Positions 37,214 through 47,605 are shown, counted from the first letter of the stretch. The stretch is 64,000 bases of DNA from Rhodobacteraceae bacterium EL129 (GCA_900313005.1 ONZJ01000002.1:2372996-2436995); one strand, 5' to 3'. The notes: generated by a model from the letters alone, not told the origin. Translations and numbers: made by a program.

Positions 37214-37247
37214 AGAAAAGCTCCCACAGACTTCAGTCCGTGGGAGC
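37214..37247 (-). terminator. intrinsic terminator of the lectin-like gene
   Basis: On the minus strand GCTCCCACGGACT pairs with AGTCTGTGGGAGC over 13 bp and is followed by TTTTC. It lies about 55 bases after the stop of the gene at 37302-38093. Confidence 0.88.
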
Positions 37248-37301
37248 CTTAATGATGTGTTTCAGATCTTGCTCAGCAAGACAGGATGGGCCGTCGAAGT
37301 C

Positions 37302-38093
37302 TTACGACGCGAGGGATCTTTGCTTGCGCCCCAGCCAGCCCATGAGGAGCAATCCACCGCCAAGAAGTGGTAAACCCGCGGGCAGAGGGATCGGAGTGAC
37401 GGTCGAGCCGAACTCCAGGTTGAAATCATGAATGGTGTGCACTGCGATTTCGCCACCGGTTGCGGCCGTAAAGCCGAAGAAGGCCAGAGATCCAACGATT
37501 GACGACAAGTCGATGTTCGTTGAAAGCAGATCCACCATGGGGCGGATCCCGTCGGTGCTGGTCGCCACGCTCAGCGTGGTGCCATCATAGTCAACCCATG
37601 CTGTCGCCATGCTCACGTTGTCGAGGTCAAAGACCGGATCGGCTGTCACGATCGAATCCAGGTTGCCATCGACGTTAATTCCGACGTGGTTTTCGAGGTT
37701 ATCGTCTATGCCGCCGTTGTTCCAGTTGTCGAATTCGACGGTGACGCTTTGATCAATTCCACCGTAGCCGAGACCGCCACCAGCAGAGCCCAGCGCGCCG
37801 CTTCCGGCAGATGAGTTTTGAATCACGAAGGCCAAACCATCTGCGCCACCGCCGGACGGCGTGGAGATGGAATAGGTGAAGTTCGCCGAGAATGTCGTTG
37901 TAGATGAAATTGAGGAGGCTGTGCTGGTAAAGACCGACCCACGCTGGCTCTGAATTGCTTCGGTCAGTTCAACATCGGTTCCGGACACCGAGGCGTTTCC
38001 GTTGAGTGTTCCCGTTGTCAGATCAATGGAGGCCGCGAAGGCTCCGGTCGAAAGACACAAAAGTGAAGCGCCCAAAATAAATGCATTTTTCAT
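37302..38093 (-). CDS. L-type-lectin-like secreted protein with VPLPA-CTERM-type anchor
   Basis: 263 residues from an ATG with AAGGGG upstream. A signal peptide ends at AFAA. The mature beta-rich part has the L-type (legume-like) lectin pattern ADGLAFVIQNSS and SVTVEFDNWNNGGID with DNLENHVGINVDG. The C-terminus has IPLPAGLPLLGGGLLLMGWLG then RKQR, a VPLPA-type sorting signal. Sugar binding is inferred from the fold only. Confidence 0.87.
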   Translation of the reverse strand: MKNAFILGASLLCLSTGAFAASIDLTTGTLNGNASVSGTDVELTEAIQSQRGSVFTSTASSISSTTTFSANFTYSISTPSGGGADGLAFVIQNSSAGSGALGSAGGGLGYGGIDQSVTVEFDNWNNGGIDDNLENHVGINVDGNLDSIVTADPVFDLDNVSMATAWVDYDGTTLSVATSTDGIRPMVDLLSTNIDLSSIVGSLAFFGFTAATGGEIAVHTIHDFNLEFGSTVTPIPLPAGLPLLGGGLLLMGWLGRKQRSLAS

Positions 38094-38295
38094 AGTATAC
38101 CCCTTAATACTTTCGCGCAGAGACTTTGCTCTGATTTTGCGGCTTGAGTCAATAGGAGTTAGGCGCCTCGATGGGGGTCAGGGCAATGGCGATCGGGGCG
38201 TTCCAGAACAATGAAAGTGGCCGAACCCTGCCACTGCTTTTGCCCATCTGGACCGGCGATCTCTTTGTGCTAGGCTCGGCCCAAGGGAGAGCACC

Positions 38296-39453
38296 ATGGC
38301 AGATCACAATGCCCTGAAACAAACCGAAGACGGCCTGGATGTGGCTGCGTATGTCGACGCGGACCATTATGAGACTGAGATACAGCGGATTTGGGCGCGG
38401 AACTGGACCTATGTCTGCCACGTTAGCGCGCTGGAGGGGCCGCTGTCCTATCAGGCCCTGACGGTCGGACGGGCCAATCTGCTGGTGCTGCGGGATGCCG
38501 CAGGCACCTTGCGTGCCTATCACAACGCGTGCCGACATCGCGGATCGTTGCTGGTCACAGAGCCTGAAGGGCGGTTATCAGCCCGGTTGCTTGTGTGCCC
38601 CTATCACCAATGGGCCTATGCGCCGGACGATGGCCGGCTGGTGAAAACATCGTCTTCGGTCAGGACGGATGATTTCAATCTCGATGACTTTCCGCTGATC
38701 CCGGCGGGGTTACAGGTCTGGCGCGGGCATGTGTTTGTGCATCCCGACGCCAATGCCTCATGGGACAGCGCGCAGCTGTTTCAACGCGCCGCGGATGGAT
38801 TGGCCAACTTCCCGCTTGAGGACATGCAGGTGGCGCACACCTGGCGCAAAGAGCTGGCGTGCAATTGGAAGACCTTTTGGGAGAACTTCAATGAATGCCT
38901 GCATTGCCCGAATGTGCACCCCGAACTCAGCGATCTGGTGCCGCTGTACAAGCGCAGGATTGTGAACCGGATGGATGTGCCGGACTGGCAGACGCATGAG
39001 GGGTCTGAGGATCCCTCGTATCGTGGCGGATTGCGTGAAGGGGCCGAAACCTGGTCGACGGACGGATCGGCACAGGGACATGTCATTGCCTCGCTCAGCG
39101 CCGAGGATCTGGCGCGCGGGCAGCTATATGCCTCGGCCTGGCCATCGGTGTTCATGGGGGGCTACGGCGACCATGTGCGCGTGGTGCGGGTTCTGCCGCT
39201 CGGTGTGAACCGGATTGAGTTGCGTGCAGAATGGCTGTTTGAACGCAACGTGCTGGAGGACCCGGGCTACGACATGTCAAACGTGGTCGAGTTTGCCTGT
39301 TTGGTGATGGAACAGGACGGGGCAATTTGCGAGGTCAATCAAAAGGGCCTGGAGGGCGCACCGTTTGAGAAGACCGTGCTGATGCCCGAAGAGTATCTGA
39401 TCAAGACATTCCATGATTGGGTGCGCTCGCAACTGGCGGAGGGCACCCCGTAG
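38296..39453 (+). CDS. Rieske aromatic-ring-hydroxylating-type oxygenase, large subunit
   Basis: 385 residues. The Rieske cluster ligands are C79 and H81 (ACRHRGSLL) and C101 and H104 (CPYHQW). The mononuclear iron site has NECLHCPNVHPEL, with H203 and H208. The overall pattern resembles oxygenases of the glycine-betaine or carnitine group (GbcA, CntA) rather than classical dioxygenases. No reductase gene is adjacent, so the substrate and electron donor remain open. Confidence 0.9.
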   Translation: MADHNALKQTEDGLDVAAYVDADHYETEIQRIWARNWTYVCHVSALEGPLSYQALTVGRANLLVLRDAAGTLRAYHNACRHRGSLLVTEPEGRLSARLLVCPYHQWAYAPDDGRLVKTSSSVRTDDFNLDDFPLIPAGLQVWRGHVFVHPDANASWDSAQLFQRAADGLANFPLEDMQVAHTWRKELACNWKTFWENFNECLHCPNVHPELSDLVPLYKRRIVNRMDVPDWQTHEGSEDPSYRGGLREGAETWSTDGSAQGHVIASLSAEDLARGQLYASAWPSVFMGGYGDHVRVVRVLPLGVNRIELRAEWLFERNVLEDPGYDMSNVVEFACLVMEQDGAICEVNQKGLEGAPFEKTVLMPEEYLIKTFHDWVRSQLAEGTP

Positions 39454-39505
39454 CGCGTTAGGACCGAAGCCCAGTGCGGGCTCCGGTCCGGACCTATTCA
39501 GGTCA

Positions 39506-39964
39506 TCACTTACTTAGAACGGCAGGCCAGTTGCCTTCGCCTTTGGTGATGTTGCCGGGGATGTCCTCGCTCCATAGGTCGCGGGCGCGCAGGCTGTAGT
39601 TCAGGTAGAGTTTGCCGTCATGTACGGTCCAGGCATTGGGGTCTGTGGGCGCGGTATAGCCCTTGGAGACGGCATAGGCGCAGTAGCCGCCAAACTGCGG
39701 AGCAAACTTGGCAGGTTCCGCATCAAAACTGGCTTTGTTTTCAGCCGAAGCAAAATGCCAGGTGGCACCATTGTAGACGGAGTTCAGCGCAGCGGTGCCT
39801 TTGATAGGCTTGGACTGGGCGAAATAGCCCACCGGGTCATATCCGTTGATCGCCACGCTGTTCGTGGCAAAGATCTCGGGCTGGGCGGCCATAGACGGTC
39901 CGGCCAAAAGGGCGGCCACAGGCAAGGCTGCGGCGGTGGCGAGAAGGGAACGACGGGTCAGCAT
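39506..39964 (-). CDS. YHS domain-containing Tat-exported protein
   Basis: 152 residues from the ATG at 39964 with AGGAG upstream. The Tat signal MLTRRSLLATAAALPVAALL is cleaved near SMAA. The YHS domain follows: INGYDPVGYFAQSKPIKG, TWHFASAENKASFDAEPAKF and APQFGGYCAYAVSKG. YHS domains are thought to bind metals. It is a periplasmic protein of unknown role, convergent with the oxygenase gene. Confidence 0.88.
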   Translation of the reverse strand: MLTRRSLLATAAALPVAALLAGPSMAAQPEIFATNSVAINGYDPVGYFAQSKPIKGTAALNSVYNGATWHFASAENKASFDAEPAKFAPQFGGYCAYAVSKGYTAPTDPNAWTVHDGKLYLNYSLRARDLWSEDIPGNITKGEGNWPAVLSK

Positions 39965-40072
39965 GATCGGATCTCCTGTGCTTGGATTATGTATCTTGCC
40001 CAAGAGGATGGGAGCATGGGCGCTGAGGCGCAAGACGACACACAGTCATGTGATGTCGCGTGTGTGCGCGGC

Positions 40073-41575
40073 TTAGCTGCCGTAGACCGCGCCCCAACGT
40101 TCGATCAGTTTTTGCTGCAGGCCCTTGGCGCGTTTGTTCCAGGTGCCTGAGCCAGCAGGACGTTCGCCCGACGCCCGGTTGATCTTGCTGCGTTTTTGTT
40201 CGTTGGCGGCGAAGATGGCAAAGGCCAGTTCGGTGCCATCTGGCCCCGTCGCATACCCTGCCAGCGAGCTCACAAAATAAAGCGTCCCGGTTTTGGCCAT
40301 GACTTTGACCGGGTGGCCCTTGTTGACATTGCCATTTTCATATCGCATCGCAATCGGCTTCAGGATCGGTTTCAGCACCCCATTGCCATGCACCCGCGCC
40401 AGGGCCTTGGCCATGGCCTGCGCCGACATGCGCGAAGCCGAGCCCAGCCCCGAATGATCCACAAACTTTGCGCCCTTCATCCCCAGCGACGACGCGGCCC
40501 AGTGGCTCATGGCCTGTGCGGACCGGCGTAAGGTGCCGCCCCGCCCCTTGAACGCGGCGGTTGCGGCCATGCCCACCACCTCAGCGGTCAAGTTGTTGGA
40601 ATACTTCAGCATATCGCGCAGGATGTCACGCAGCTGCACAGATTGATGTGTTGCCAGAACCACCCCACCCGGGGCGCGGTTCACCGGCTTGCCCAGTTTC
40701 AGCACGATGCCTTGGGACCGGGCAAAGCTGGCAAAGACCTCAGCGGCATAGGCCTCGGGTTTGCGCACGGGCAACCAGCGTGACCCGCTTTTGCCCAGAG
40801 CCTTGCGCGAGACGCTCCAATCGTCGTATCCGCCACGGTCTTTGTAGGTATAGACGGGCTGTTCACGCGCGGCGATGGACATGCGCGCCACCCGCACTTG
40901 GGGACGGTACTTGGCCGAACGTGCATCCATCGTTGTTGTGTAGGTGTTGCCCGTGCGTTTCCATTCAAAATGCACCCGGTTGAAGTTCAGGTTGAGGCCT
41001 GAAACAGACGGGTTATAGCCCACGTATTCTGGTTGTGCACTGTCAATCTCGCGCGCGAAAGGCAAGGCCCCGCCATATGTGCGCAGCGTGCCACGCACCT
41101 CGCGTACGCCGGCGGCTTTCAGGGCGCGGGCCAGCCCCGCCATGGCATCCGTGTCGAGCAATGGATCACCGCCGCCGGACAGGATCAGATCCCCCTCCAG
41201 CACGCCATTCTTGGGTTTGGCCGAGGCCATCAGCCGGGTTTTGAACCGATATCCCGCGCCAAGTTTGTCCAACGCGTAAAGCGCTGTAACCGCCTTTGAC
41301 ACACTGGCGGGTGGTTGGCCTTTTTCGGCGTCGTTTTCTTCTAGAACGAGGCCGGATTTCACGTCGATCACCGAATAGGCCACGCGCCCTCCCAGCTGCG
41401 CCTCTTGGATAAGGGCTGCGGCCGCTGCGGCCCGGGGTTTGGCGGCTTTGAGCGCCTGTCCCGTGGGGCGTGCCACGGGACGCAGAGACGTTTTAGGGGC
41501 TTCGCCCCAAAGGGATGTGGCCGTGCCAGACAGCAGGCCTGCCAGAAAAAGGCGTCTCGTAAATGGATAGGTCAT
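40073..41575 (-). CDS. dacB: D-alanyl-D-alanine carboxypeptidase/endopeptidase (PBP4 type)
   Basis: 500 residues. The Tat-type signal TRRLFLAGLLSG is followed by the penicillin-binding serine-peptidase motifs: SVSK at 91-94, the later SNN in MLKYSNNLTAEVVG, and KTG in MAKTGTLYFVSSLAGY. The large insert after SVSK is typical of PBP4 (DacB). The enzyme trims and cuts peptidoglycan cross-links in the periplasm. The nadD stop lies just upstream. Confidence 0.95.
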   Translation of the reverse strand: MTYPFTRRLFLAGLLSGTATSLWGEAPKTSLRPVARPTGQALKAAKPRAAAAAALIQEAQLGGRVAYSVIDVKSGLVLEENDAEKGQPPASVSKAVTALYALDKLGAGYRFKTRLMASAKPKNGVLEGDLILSGGGDPLLDTDAMAGLARALKAAGVREVRGTLRTYGGALPFAREIDSAQPEYVGYNPSVSGLNLNFNRVHFEWKRTGNTYTTTMDARSAKYRPQVRVARMSIAAREQPVYTYKDRGGYDDWSVSRKALGKSGSRWLPVRKPEAYAAEVFASFARSQGIVLKLGKPVNRAPGGVVLATHQSVQLRDILRDMLKYSNNLTAEVVGMAATAAFKGRGGTLRRSAQAMSHWAASSLGMKGAKFVDHSGLGSASRMSAQAMAKALARVHGNGVLKPILKPIAMRYENGNVNKGHPVKVMAKTGTLYFVSSLAGYATGPDGTELAFAIFAANEQKRSKINRASGERPAGSGTWNKRAKGLQQKLIERWGAVYGS

Positions 41576-41634
41576 GACGATGATTTAACTCAAGCTCACG
41601 GAGATGGGCAATCGGGTTTTCGCACCACAGCTGA

Positions 41635-42273
41635 TCACGTTTTCGCGGCCTCTGCCGTGCCCGCCGGGTCCGTGGGCCAGGCGCCGGACTTGCGCAGCGC
41701 GGTCGAGGACATCGCGTTCATCGGCACGTTGATAAAACACCACGCCGGCGCCTGCAGCTGAGGTAAGAGTTGGCTCATCCGGCCCGGCAGACGTGCATGG
41801 GCGTAGATGCGCGCGGCTTTTGAGGTCCGGGCCATCGTCCGTTTGCCGGGGCGCGCCAGCACGCCGATGGGGACACGTGCCATGATCTCTTGCCAGTCCT
41901 GCCACTGATCAAACTGTGCGAGGTTGTCGGCGCCCATCAACCAGACAAACCGCGCCTGGGGCACGGCCCTTTGAAGGGCAGCAATGGTTTGCGCGGTGTA
42001 GCGCGTGCCGGCCTGGGTTTCAAAATCCGTCACATGGATGCGTGGATGATCAATCAGCGCGCGCGCAGCGGTCATACGGCGGCCAATCTTGGCGGGACCA
42101 CGTGATTTCAAAGGGTTCCCGGGGCTGACCAGCCACCACAATTGGTCCAGGCCAAACCGTTTGAGGGCCTCGCGGCTGATATGCAGATGTCCCGCGTGGG
42201 GCGGATCAAAGGACCCCCCCAAAAGCCCGACCGTCTGACCGGGGCGTGTCATCGGCACATCATAGTGCGGCAT
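41635..42273 (-). CDS. nadD: nicotinate-nucleotide adenylyltransferase
   Basis: 212 residues from an ATG at 42273; a second ATG at 42252 ([13 protein letters not shown]) is also possible. NadD makes nicotinate adenine dinucleotide from NaMN and ATP in NAD synthesis. [11 protein letters not shown] is the nucleotide-binding motif, and [14 protein letters not shown] and [10 protein letters not shown] are family motifs. It is upstream of dacB by about 60 bases. Confidence 0.96.
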   Translation of the reverse strand: MPHYDVPMTRPGQTVGLLGGSFDPPHAGHLHISREALKRFGLDQLWWLVSPGNPLKSRGPAKIGRRMTAARALIDHPRIHVTDFETQAGTRYTAQTIAALQRAVPQARFVWLMGADNLAQFDQWQDWQEIMARVPIGVLARPGKRTMARTSKAARIYAHARLPGRMSQLLPQLQAPAWCFINVPMNAMSSTALRKSGAWPTDPAGTAEAAKT

Positions 42274-42408
42274 GGGTGGCGGTCCTCACTGCAGTGAACC
42301 TGCAAAATTGAAATGGTTTTTAGACAGATAGCCCGATGAAGACCACCCAATTTTAAGACCCCGCTTAGCATATTTGATGGACCACATACGACAAAGGACA
42401 TTCTCAAA

Positions 42409-44271
42409 TTGGCAGGCAAAACAGATCGCTCGGCGCCATCTGATGCTCAGATCGCGGACCAGGAATGGATTGAAGTGGGCGATGTCCCGTTTCACCTGAT
42501 CCTGTCGCGCATTCGCGATGCCATTGTCGTACAGGATGTGCACGCCCGGATCGAATGGATCAATTCAGCCTGCGAAGACATGTTCGGCTGGAGCCTTGAG
42601 GAGATGCGCGGCAAACGCCCGCAGGAATTTGTGTTGCCGCCCGAAGATCGCCCCTCGCCCAAGCGGATGGATGCGTTTCAGTATGATTTCAGCCGGTCTC
42701 TTTTCCAAACTATGGAGGTGACAGAAAATATACGCCGTGATGGCAGCCGGTTCTGGAACCAGCAGAGTTACACGGTCATCTCGTTCGGGCCGGGTGACGA
42801 TCAAAGAAAGGTCGTGGTCACCTGCCGGGATGTCACCGAACAGGTGAACACCGAAAATACCCTGCGGCAAGCACAGGTCGATTTGAAACACGCCGCCGAT
42901 CACGATGATCTGACGGGGCTTGCCAATCGCAAGATGTTGACCGAATTTCTATCGACGCCCGAGGTCAAAGCCCAGATTGAGCGTCGCGAAATTGGTGTCT
43001 TACAAATCGACATCGACAAATTCAAAGACATCAACGACTCGCTGGGGCATGCAGCGGGCGATGCCACCCTTTGCCATGTGGCCGCAGCCTTGCGGGCCAA
43101 TTGCGGGCCGGATGATCTGGTGTGTCGCACGGGCGGGGATGAATTCTTGCTGATCTCGCTCCGGGCGTCGTCCGAAGCGCAATTGATGCAACGTGCCGAG
43201 CAGCTACGCCGCGCGATTGAATCGCCGCTTACGTTCTCAAGCCAGGTGATCCGAGTGGGCACCTCGATCGGGGTCAGCGTGGCCAAGACCCCCGGCACCA
43301 CGGGCGAGGCCCTGTTACAAATGGCCGATCAAGCGCTTTATGCCGCCAAGGATGAGGGGCGCAATCAGGTTGTCTTTTATACCGATGAGCTGGGCCGCGC
43401 ACAAAAGCTGCAACAACAATTGGCCCGCGATCTGAGAGCAGCCGTGGCAGACAATCAGTTTGAGATTTATCTGCAACCGCAGCTGCATCTGGGACAAAAC
43501 AAGATCACCGGATGCGAAGCCTTGCTGCGCTGGAACCACCCCCAGCGCGGGGTTTTAGCCCCGGGCGAGTTTCTTTTGGCCGCCGAGCGCAACGGTCTGT
43601 TGGCCGAGATCGACTATATTTCGATGAACCTGGCGCTGGATGCCCTGGTGAAACTGCGCAATTCGGGATTTCCCGATCACGGGCTTTCGATCAATGTGTC
43701 CAGCTCCATCCTGGCCGATGTGAACTATCCCGGCCTGTTGGACTGGGCGCTTCAATCGCGCGGCATTGCGGCCCCGGGCGTGTGCGTCGAGATCCTTGAA
43801 ACCACGATTCTGGATGACAGCGGATTGGATGTGGTCACGGCGATTGACCGGCTCAAGCGGTTGGGCGTGCGTGTCGCGTTGGATGATTTCGGCACCGGCT
43901 ATGCCGGTCTTGCGCATATGTCGGCCTTTGACATTGATGCAATCAAGCTGGACCGGTCGATGATCTCGCGGCTTGAGGATGATCCGCGCAACCGCATCAT
44001 CATTCGGTCTATCATTCGCCTAGGCATGCTGCTGAACATGAAAGTTGTGGCCGAGGGCGTGGAAACCCGCGCCCAGCTGGAAATCCTGCGCCGGACCCAC
44101 TGCCCCCTGATCCAGGGATACGGGCTGGCCAAGCCCATGCCCTTGTACGAGATGATCAACTGGCTGCGCAGCGAGGTCAGTGAACGTTCAGAGTTACCGT
44201 TCAAAGGCTTGATAGAAGAGGCCGAGCCGCCCCGCGCCTATGTCGCCGCACATAGAGATAAGACCTCGTAA
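42409..44271 (+). CDS. PAS-GGDEF-EAL cyclic-di-GMP protein
   Basis: 620 residues from a TTG with AAGGAC upstream; no ATG is in frame before it. Residues about 25-145 are a PAS domain (ILSRIRDAIVVQDVHARIEWIN, FGWSLEEMRGKRPQEFV). The GGDEF domain has an intact CRTGGDEFLLI near residue 243, so diguanylate cyclase activity is possible. The EAL domain has GCEALLRWNHP, DDFGTGYAGL, VVAEGVET and QGYGLAKPMP, all required for phosphodiesterase activity. Both activities may therefore be present; which dominates cannot be seen. Confidence 0.95.
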   Translation: MAGKTDRSAPSDAQIADQEWIEVGDVPFHLILSRIRDAIVVQDVHARIEWINSACEDMFGWSLEEMRGKRPQEFVLPPEDRPSPKRMDAFQYDFSRSLFQTMEVTENIRRDGSRFWNQQSYTVISFGPGDDQRKVVVTCRDVTEQVNTENTLRQAQVDLKHAADHDDLTGLANRKMLTEFLSTPEVKAQIERREIGVLQIDIDKFKDINDSLGHAAGDATLCHVAAALRANCGPDDLVCRTGGDEFLLISLRASSEAQLMQRAEQLRRAIESPLTFSSQVIRVGTSIGVSVAKTPGTTGEALLQMADQALYAAKDEGRNQVVFYTDELGRAQKLQQQLARDLRAAVADNQFEIYLQPQLHLGQNKITGCEALLRWNHPQRGVLAPGEFLLAAERNGLLAEIDYISMNLALDALVKLRNSGFPDHGLSINVSSSILADVNYPGLLDWALQSRGIAAPGVCVEILETTILDDSGLDVVTAIDRLKRLGVRVALDDFGTGYAGLAHMSAFDIDAIKLDRSMISRLEDDPRNRIIIRSIIRLGMLLNMKVVAEGVETRAQLEILRRTHCPLIQGYGLAKPMPLYEMINWLRSEVSERSELPFKGLIEEAEPPRAYVAAHRDKTS

Positions 44272-44274
44272 GGC

Positions 44275-45624
44275 CTATCGCTCGGTCACCGGTTGATCCA
44301 GCATATCTGGCAGGATTTCAGCCGGATAGTTGGGATGCAGGGCCCAAAAACCAGAGGTGATCGGATCAAGGGGTCGATACTGGGTTCCAGGCAAATGGCG
44401 GGTGCGCAACGCTAAAACAATATCCGACATCACGGCCGGGTTTTCGCGGAAGTACGCGTGGCCCAACCCGCCCCCCTCTTGATCCACCACAATGACATTG
44501 ACCTTCTCGTTGGGTACCATCGCAACAAACTGCTCTGACCCCTGCACCGATTCATCAATGCTTCCCAATCGCCCGACTTTGCCAATGATCCGCGACAGGT
44601 TCAGCGCCCGGTCATCAGGATTTGCGTAGATATTAATCTGCTCGAACCCGTCGGCAAATCGTTCCGCCACCAGGCGCTGTTGTACGACACCCACATCCAA
44701 ATCTGCGGCGGCCAGCACCAGAATGCCCGTTTTCAGCGCAACACTTGGGTTTTTGCCCTGCGCGCGTGCCTCGATGATCAATTCGCGCAGCGCGTCGGTC
44801 ATCACCGCAGTTCCGCGCGAATGGGCCACAATGTCGATCCGGTCGACCTCGGGCACCGAAGCCAGTGTGCGCAGAAACTCTTTGACGTGAAAGACCGAGA
44901 AATCTCCTGCTTCTGAATCCCGGAAATACGCAAGCAAACCTTCGTTTCCAGCAGGCCAGGAGTATGCCACCGGTAAGCTCCGCCGCCCCGCATAATGCCA
45001 GATATTTGCCAGCGTCCCAACGCCATCGTCGAAATCGTTGTTGAACCCGTGGATATACACCAGCACGCGGTTGAGGCCGTGATTGCGCATCCGCGCACCC
45101 AGTTCACTGCGCATGACATCTGCTCGTGCGGTATAGGCCGCCGCGGCCTCGGGTGTGGCTTGCAGCCGTCCTCCGGAACGCCCAACAGGCAAGGGAGTTT
45201 CAGGGAAGCGGGCAAACTCCTCCATATAGACTGGATCCAGCCGGGTCAGCGCTTTGCTGTTGCCTGATTGCGTCTGGGCCACCAGCTCTGCCCAGGATTT
45301 CAAGGCCCCGTATTCAACCAGGCTGACACCAAACGCCATGGAGCGGCTGCGCCCTGTGCCGTATCCACTCAGTTCTCCATCCGCGCCCTTCAGGGGATCG
45401 CGGTCCGTCACATAGAGGATTTCCGTCAAGGTGCGCCGTAATCCCTTGGGGACATTTTCAGCCGGATACGGCTCGCCTGTATCAAGGGTGTAGAGGTTGG
45501 GTGTCGGGGCCAGAGTCTGAGTGGTCGAGTCCGGTGTGCCGCAGGCCGTCACCAGCACCGCCAAGCCAAAGGCACGCGCCTTAGTGAACCATCTGGCGAT
45601 CACCGTCCGGGCCGCGCGAGGCAC
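44275..45624 (-). CDS. DUF900 family alpha/beta-hydrolase lipoprotein
   Basis: 449 residues from a GTG at 45624 without a clear ribosome site; a GTG at 45603 is an alternative. The signal segment ends FGLAVLVTAC, a lipobox. The hydrolase core has VLVYIHGFNNDFDDGVGTLA (oxyanion region) and VDRIDIVAHSRGTAVMTDALR, whose Ser is the nucleophile. A GxSxG elbow is thus partly changed to AHSRG, as usual in DUF900. It is a probable envelope esterase. It stops four bases after the convergent c-di-GMP gene. Confidence 0.88.
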   Translation of the reverse strand: MPRAARTVIARWFTKARAFGLAVLVTACGTPDSTTQTLAPTPNLYTLDTGEPYPAENVPKGLRRTLTEILYVTDRDPLKGADGELSGYGTGRSRSMAFGVSLVEYGALKSWAELVAQTQSGNSKALTRLDPVYMEEFARFPETPLPVGRSGGRLQATPEAAAAYTARADVMRSELGARMRNHGLNRVLVYIHGFNNDFDDGVGTLANIWHYAGRRSLPVAYSWPAGNEGLLAYFRDSEAGDFSVFHVKEFLRTLASVPEVDRIDIVAHSRGTAVMTDALRELIIEARAQGKNPSVALKTGILVLAAADLDVGVVQQRLVAERFADGFEQINIYANPDDRALNLSRIIGKVGRLGSIDESVQGSEQFVAMVPNEKVNVIVVDQEGGGLGHAYFRENPAVMSDIVLALRTRHLPGTQYRPLDPITSGFWALHPNYPAEILPDMLDQPVTER

Positions 45625-45710
45625 AGTCGCATATCGGTGTTTGAATTCATCGGCGGACCCCGTTACATGCTAAGCGTTCAGAAGTTTCATCAAAAGAGAA
45701 GATCACAGCC

Positions 45711-47366
45711 ATGGCCGCGTATCAATATGTCTATCACATGGAAGGTGTTTCCAAGACCTACCCCGGTGGCAAGAAATGCTTTGAGAATATCCACCTTAGC
45801 TTTTTGCCGGGTGTGAAGATCGGTGTTGTGGGCGTCAACGGCGCAGGGAAATCCACGCTGATGAAGATCATGGCCGGGCTGGACACGGATTTCACCGGCG
45901 AGGCCTGGGCGGCTGAGGGGGCCAAGGTGGGTTACCTGCCGCAGGAGCCGCATCTGGATGACACCCTGAATGTGCGCGAGAACGTGATGCTGGGCGTGGC
46001 CGAGAAGAAGGGCAAGCTGGATCGGTTCAACGAACTGGCGATGAACTATTCCGATGAAACCGCCGATGAAATGGCCGAGCTTCAGGACGAGATCGACAGC
46101 CAGAACCTGTGGGATCTGGACGCCCAGATTGACGTGGCGATGGAGGCCCTGCGCTGCCCTGCCGACGAGGCCGATGTGGCCTCGCTGTCGGGTGGGGAAC
46201 GCCGCCGGGTGGCGCTGTGCAAACTGTTGCTGCAAGCGCCTGAGATGTTGCTGCTCGATGAGCCGACCAACCACCTGGATGCGGAAACCATCGCCTGGCT
46301 GCAACAGCACCTGATTGATTACAAAGGCACAATCCTGATCGTCACGCACGACCGGTATTTCCTGGATGACATCACCGGCTGGATCTTGGAACTCGACCGC
46401 GGCCGCGGGATTCCTTACGAGGGGAATTACTCGGCCTGGCTAGAGCAGAAGGCCAAGCGGCTGGCGCATGAGGCCAAAGAAGACAAATCCAAGCAAAAGA
46501 CGCTGGAGCGCGAGCTGGAATGGATGCGACAGGGCCAAAAAGCCCGCCAGGCCAAGCAGAAAGCCCGGATCAACGCCTATAACGATCTGGCGAACCAGTC
46601 CGAGCGCGAGAAAATCACCCGTGCCCAGATCGTCATTCCCAACGGGCCGCGTCTGGGCTCCAAGGTGATCGAAGTGGAAGGCCTGCGCAAAGCGATGGGC
46701 GACAAGCTGTTGATCGAAGACCTGACGTTTTCCCTGCCACCCGGTGGCATCGTCGGCGTGATTGGCCCCAACGGCGCGGGTAAATCGACGCTGTTCAAGA
46801 TGCTGACAGGGCAGGAAGCGCCTGACGCGGGCACGGTTGAATACGGTGACACGGTGCAGCTGTCCTACGTGGATCAGTCGCGTGATGACCTGAAAGACGG
46901 CGAAAACGTCTGGGAGGCGATCACCGGCGGGGCCGAGATTATTGAGCTTGGCGATGCTCAGGTGAATTCGCGGGCCTATTGCTCGGCGTTCAACTTCAAG
47001 GGCGGGGACCAGCAAAAGAAGGTGTCGCTGCTATCCGGCGGGGAACGCAACCGGGTGCATATGGCACGCCTGTTGAAAGAGGGCGGCAACGTGCTGCTGC
47101 TCGACGAGCCGACCAATGATCTGGACGTGGAGACGTTGCGTGCGTTGGAAGACGCCCTTGTGGATTTCGCCGGCTGTGCGGTGGTGATCTCGCACGACCG
47201 GTTCTTCTTGGACCGGATTTGCACGCATATCCTGGCGTTTGAAGGCGAGGCCCACGTGGAGTGGTTCGAGGGGAACTTCGAGGACTACGAAGAGGACAAG
47301 AAGCGGCGTTTGGGGGCAGATGCCCTGGAGCCGAAGCGGATGAAGCATAAGAAGTTTTCGAGGTAG
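45711..47366 (+). CDS. ettA: energy-dependent translational throttle protein EttA
   Basis: 551 residues, an ABC-F protein without membrane helices. Two ABC domains are present: Walker A motifs GVNGAGKST and GPNGAGKST, signatures LSGGERRRVAL and LSGGERNRVHM, and Walker B LLLDEPTNHLD and LLLDEPTNDLD. The linker with the P-site tRNA-interacting arm lies between them (KRLAHEAKEDKSKQKTLERE). EttA binds the ribosomal E site and gates elongation by ATP:ADP ratio. Confidence 0.97.
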   Translation: MAAYQYVYHMEGVSKTYPGGKKCFENIHLSFLPGVKIGVVGVNGAGKSTLMKIMAGLDTDFTGEAWAAEGAKVGYLPQEPHLDDTLNVRENVMLGVAEKKGKLDRFNELAMNYSDETADEMAELQDEIDSQNLWDLDAQIDVAMEALRCPADEADVASLSGGERRRVALCKLLLQAPEMLLLDEPTNHLDAETIAWLQQHLIDYKGTILIVTHDRYFLDDITGWILELDRGRGIPYEGNYSAWLEQKAKRLAHEAKEDKSKQKTLERELEWMRQGQKARQAKQKARINAYNDLANQSEREKITRAQIVIPNGPRLGSKVIEVEGLRKAMGDKLLIEDLTFSLPPGGIVGVIGPNGAGKSTLFKMLTGQEAPDAGTVEYGDTVQLSYVDQSRDDLKDGENVWEAITGGAEIIELGDAQVNSRAYCSAFNFKGGDQQKKVSLLSGGERNRVHMARLLKEGGNVLLLDEPTNDLDVETLRALEDALVDFAGCAVVISHDRFFLDRICTHILAFEGEAHVEWFEGNFEDYEEDKKRRLGADALEPKRMKHKKFSR

Positions 47367-47605
47367 GGACGAAACACGTTCGGAAAGCACGATTTCGTCA
47401 TATGAGACGATTTTCCGCCCTTTGGTGGAATTTCATTTAACGTGTTGATATTGCATGGTTATACCCGCATAATTCAATCCTAAGTTGCGTCTCATCGGCT
47501 GTTTCCCGCCAATTATCCCATAAAAATGACCGACCTCTGCCCCATTCGTGCCTCAATTGCTAGGCTTATTCCCAGACACGCGAAACCCTGGGAGAGGTTC
47601 GACAT

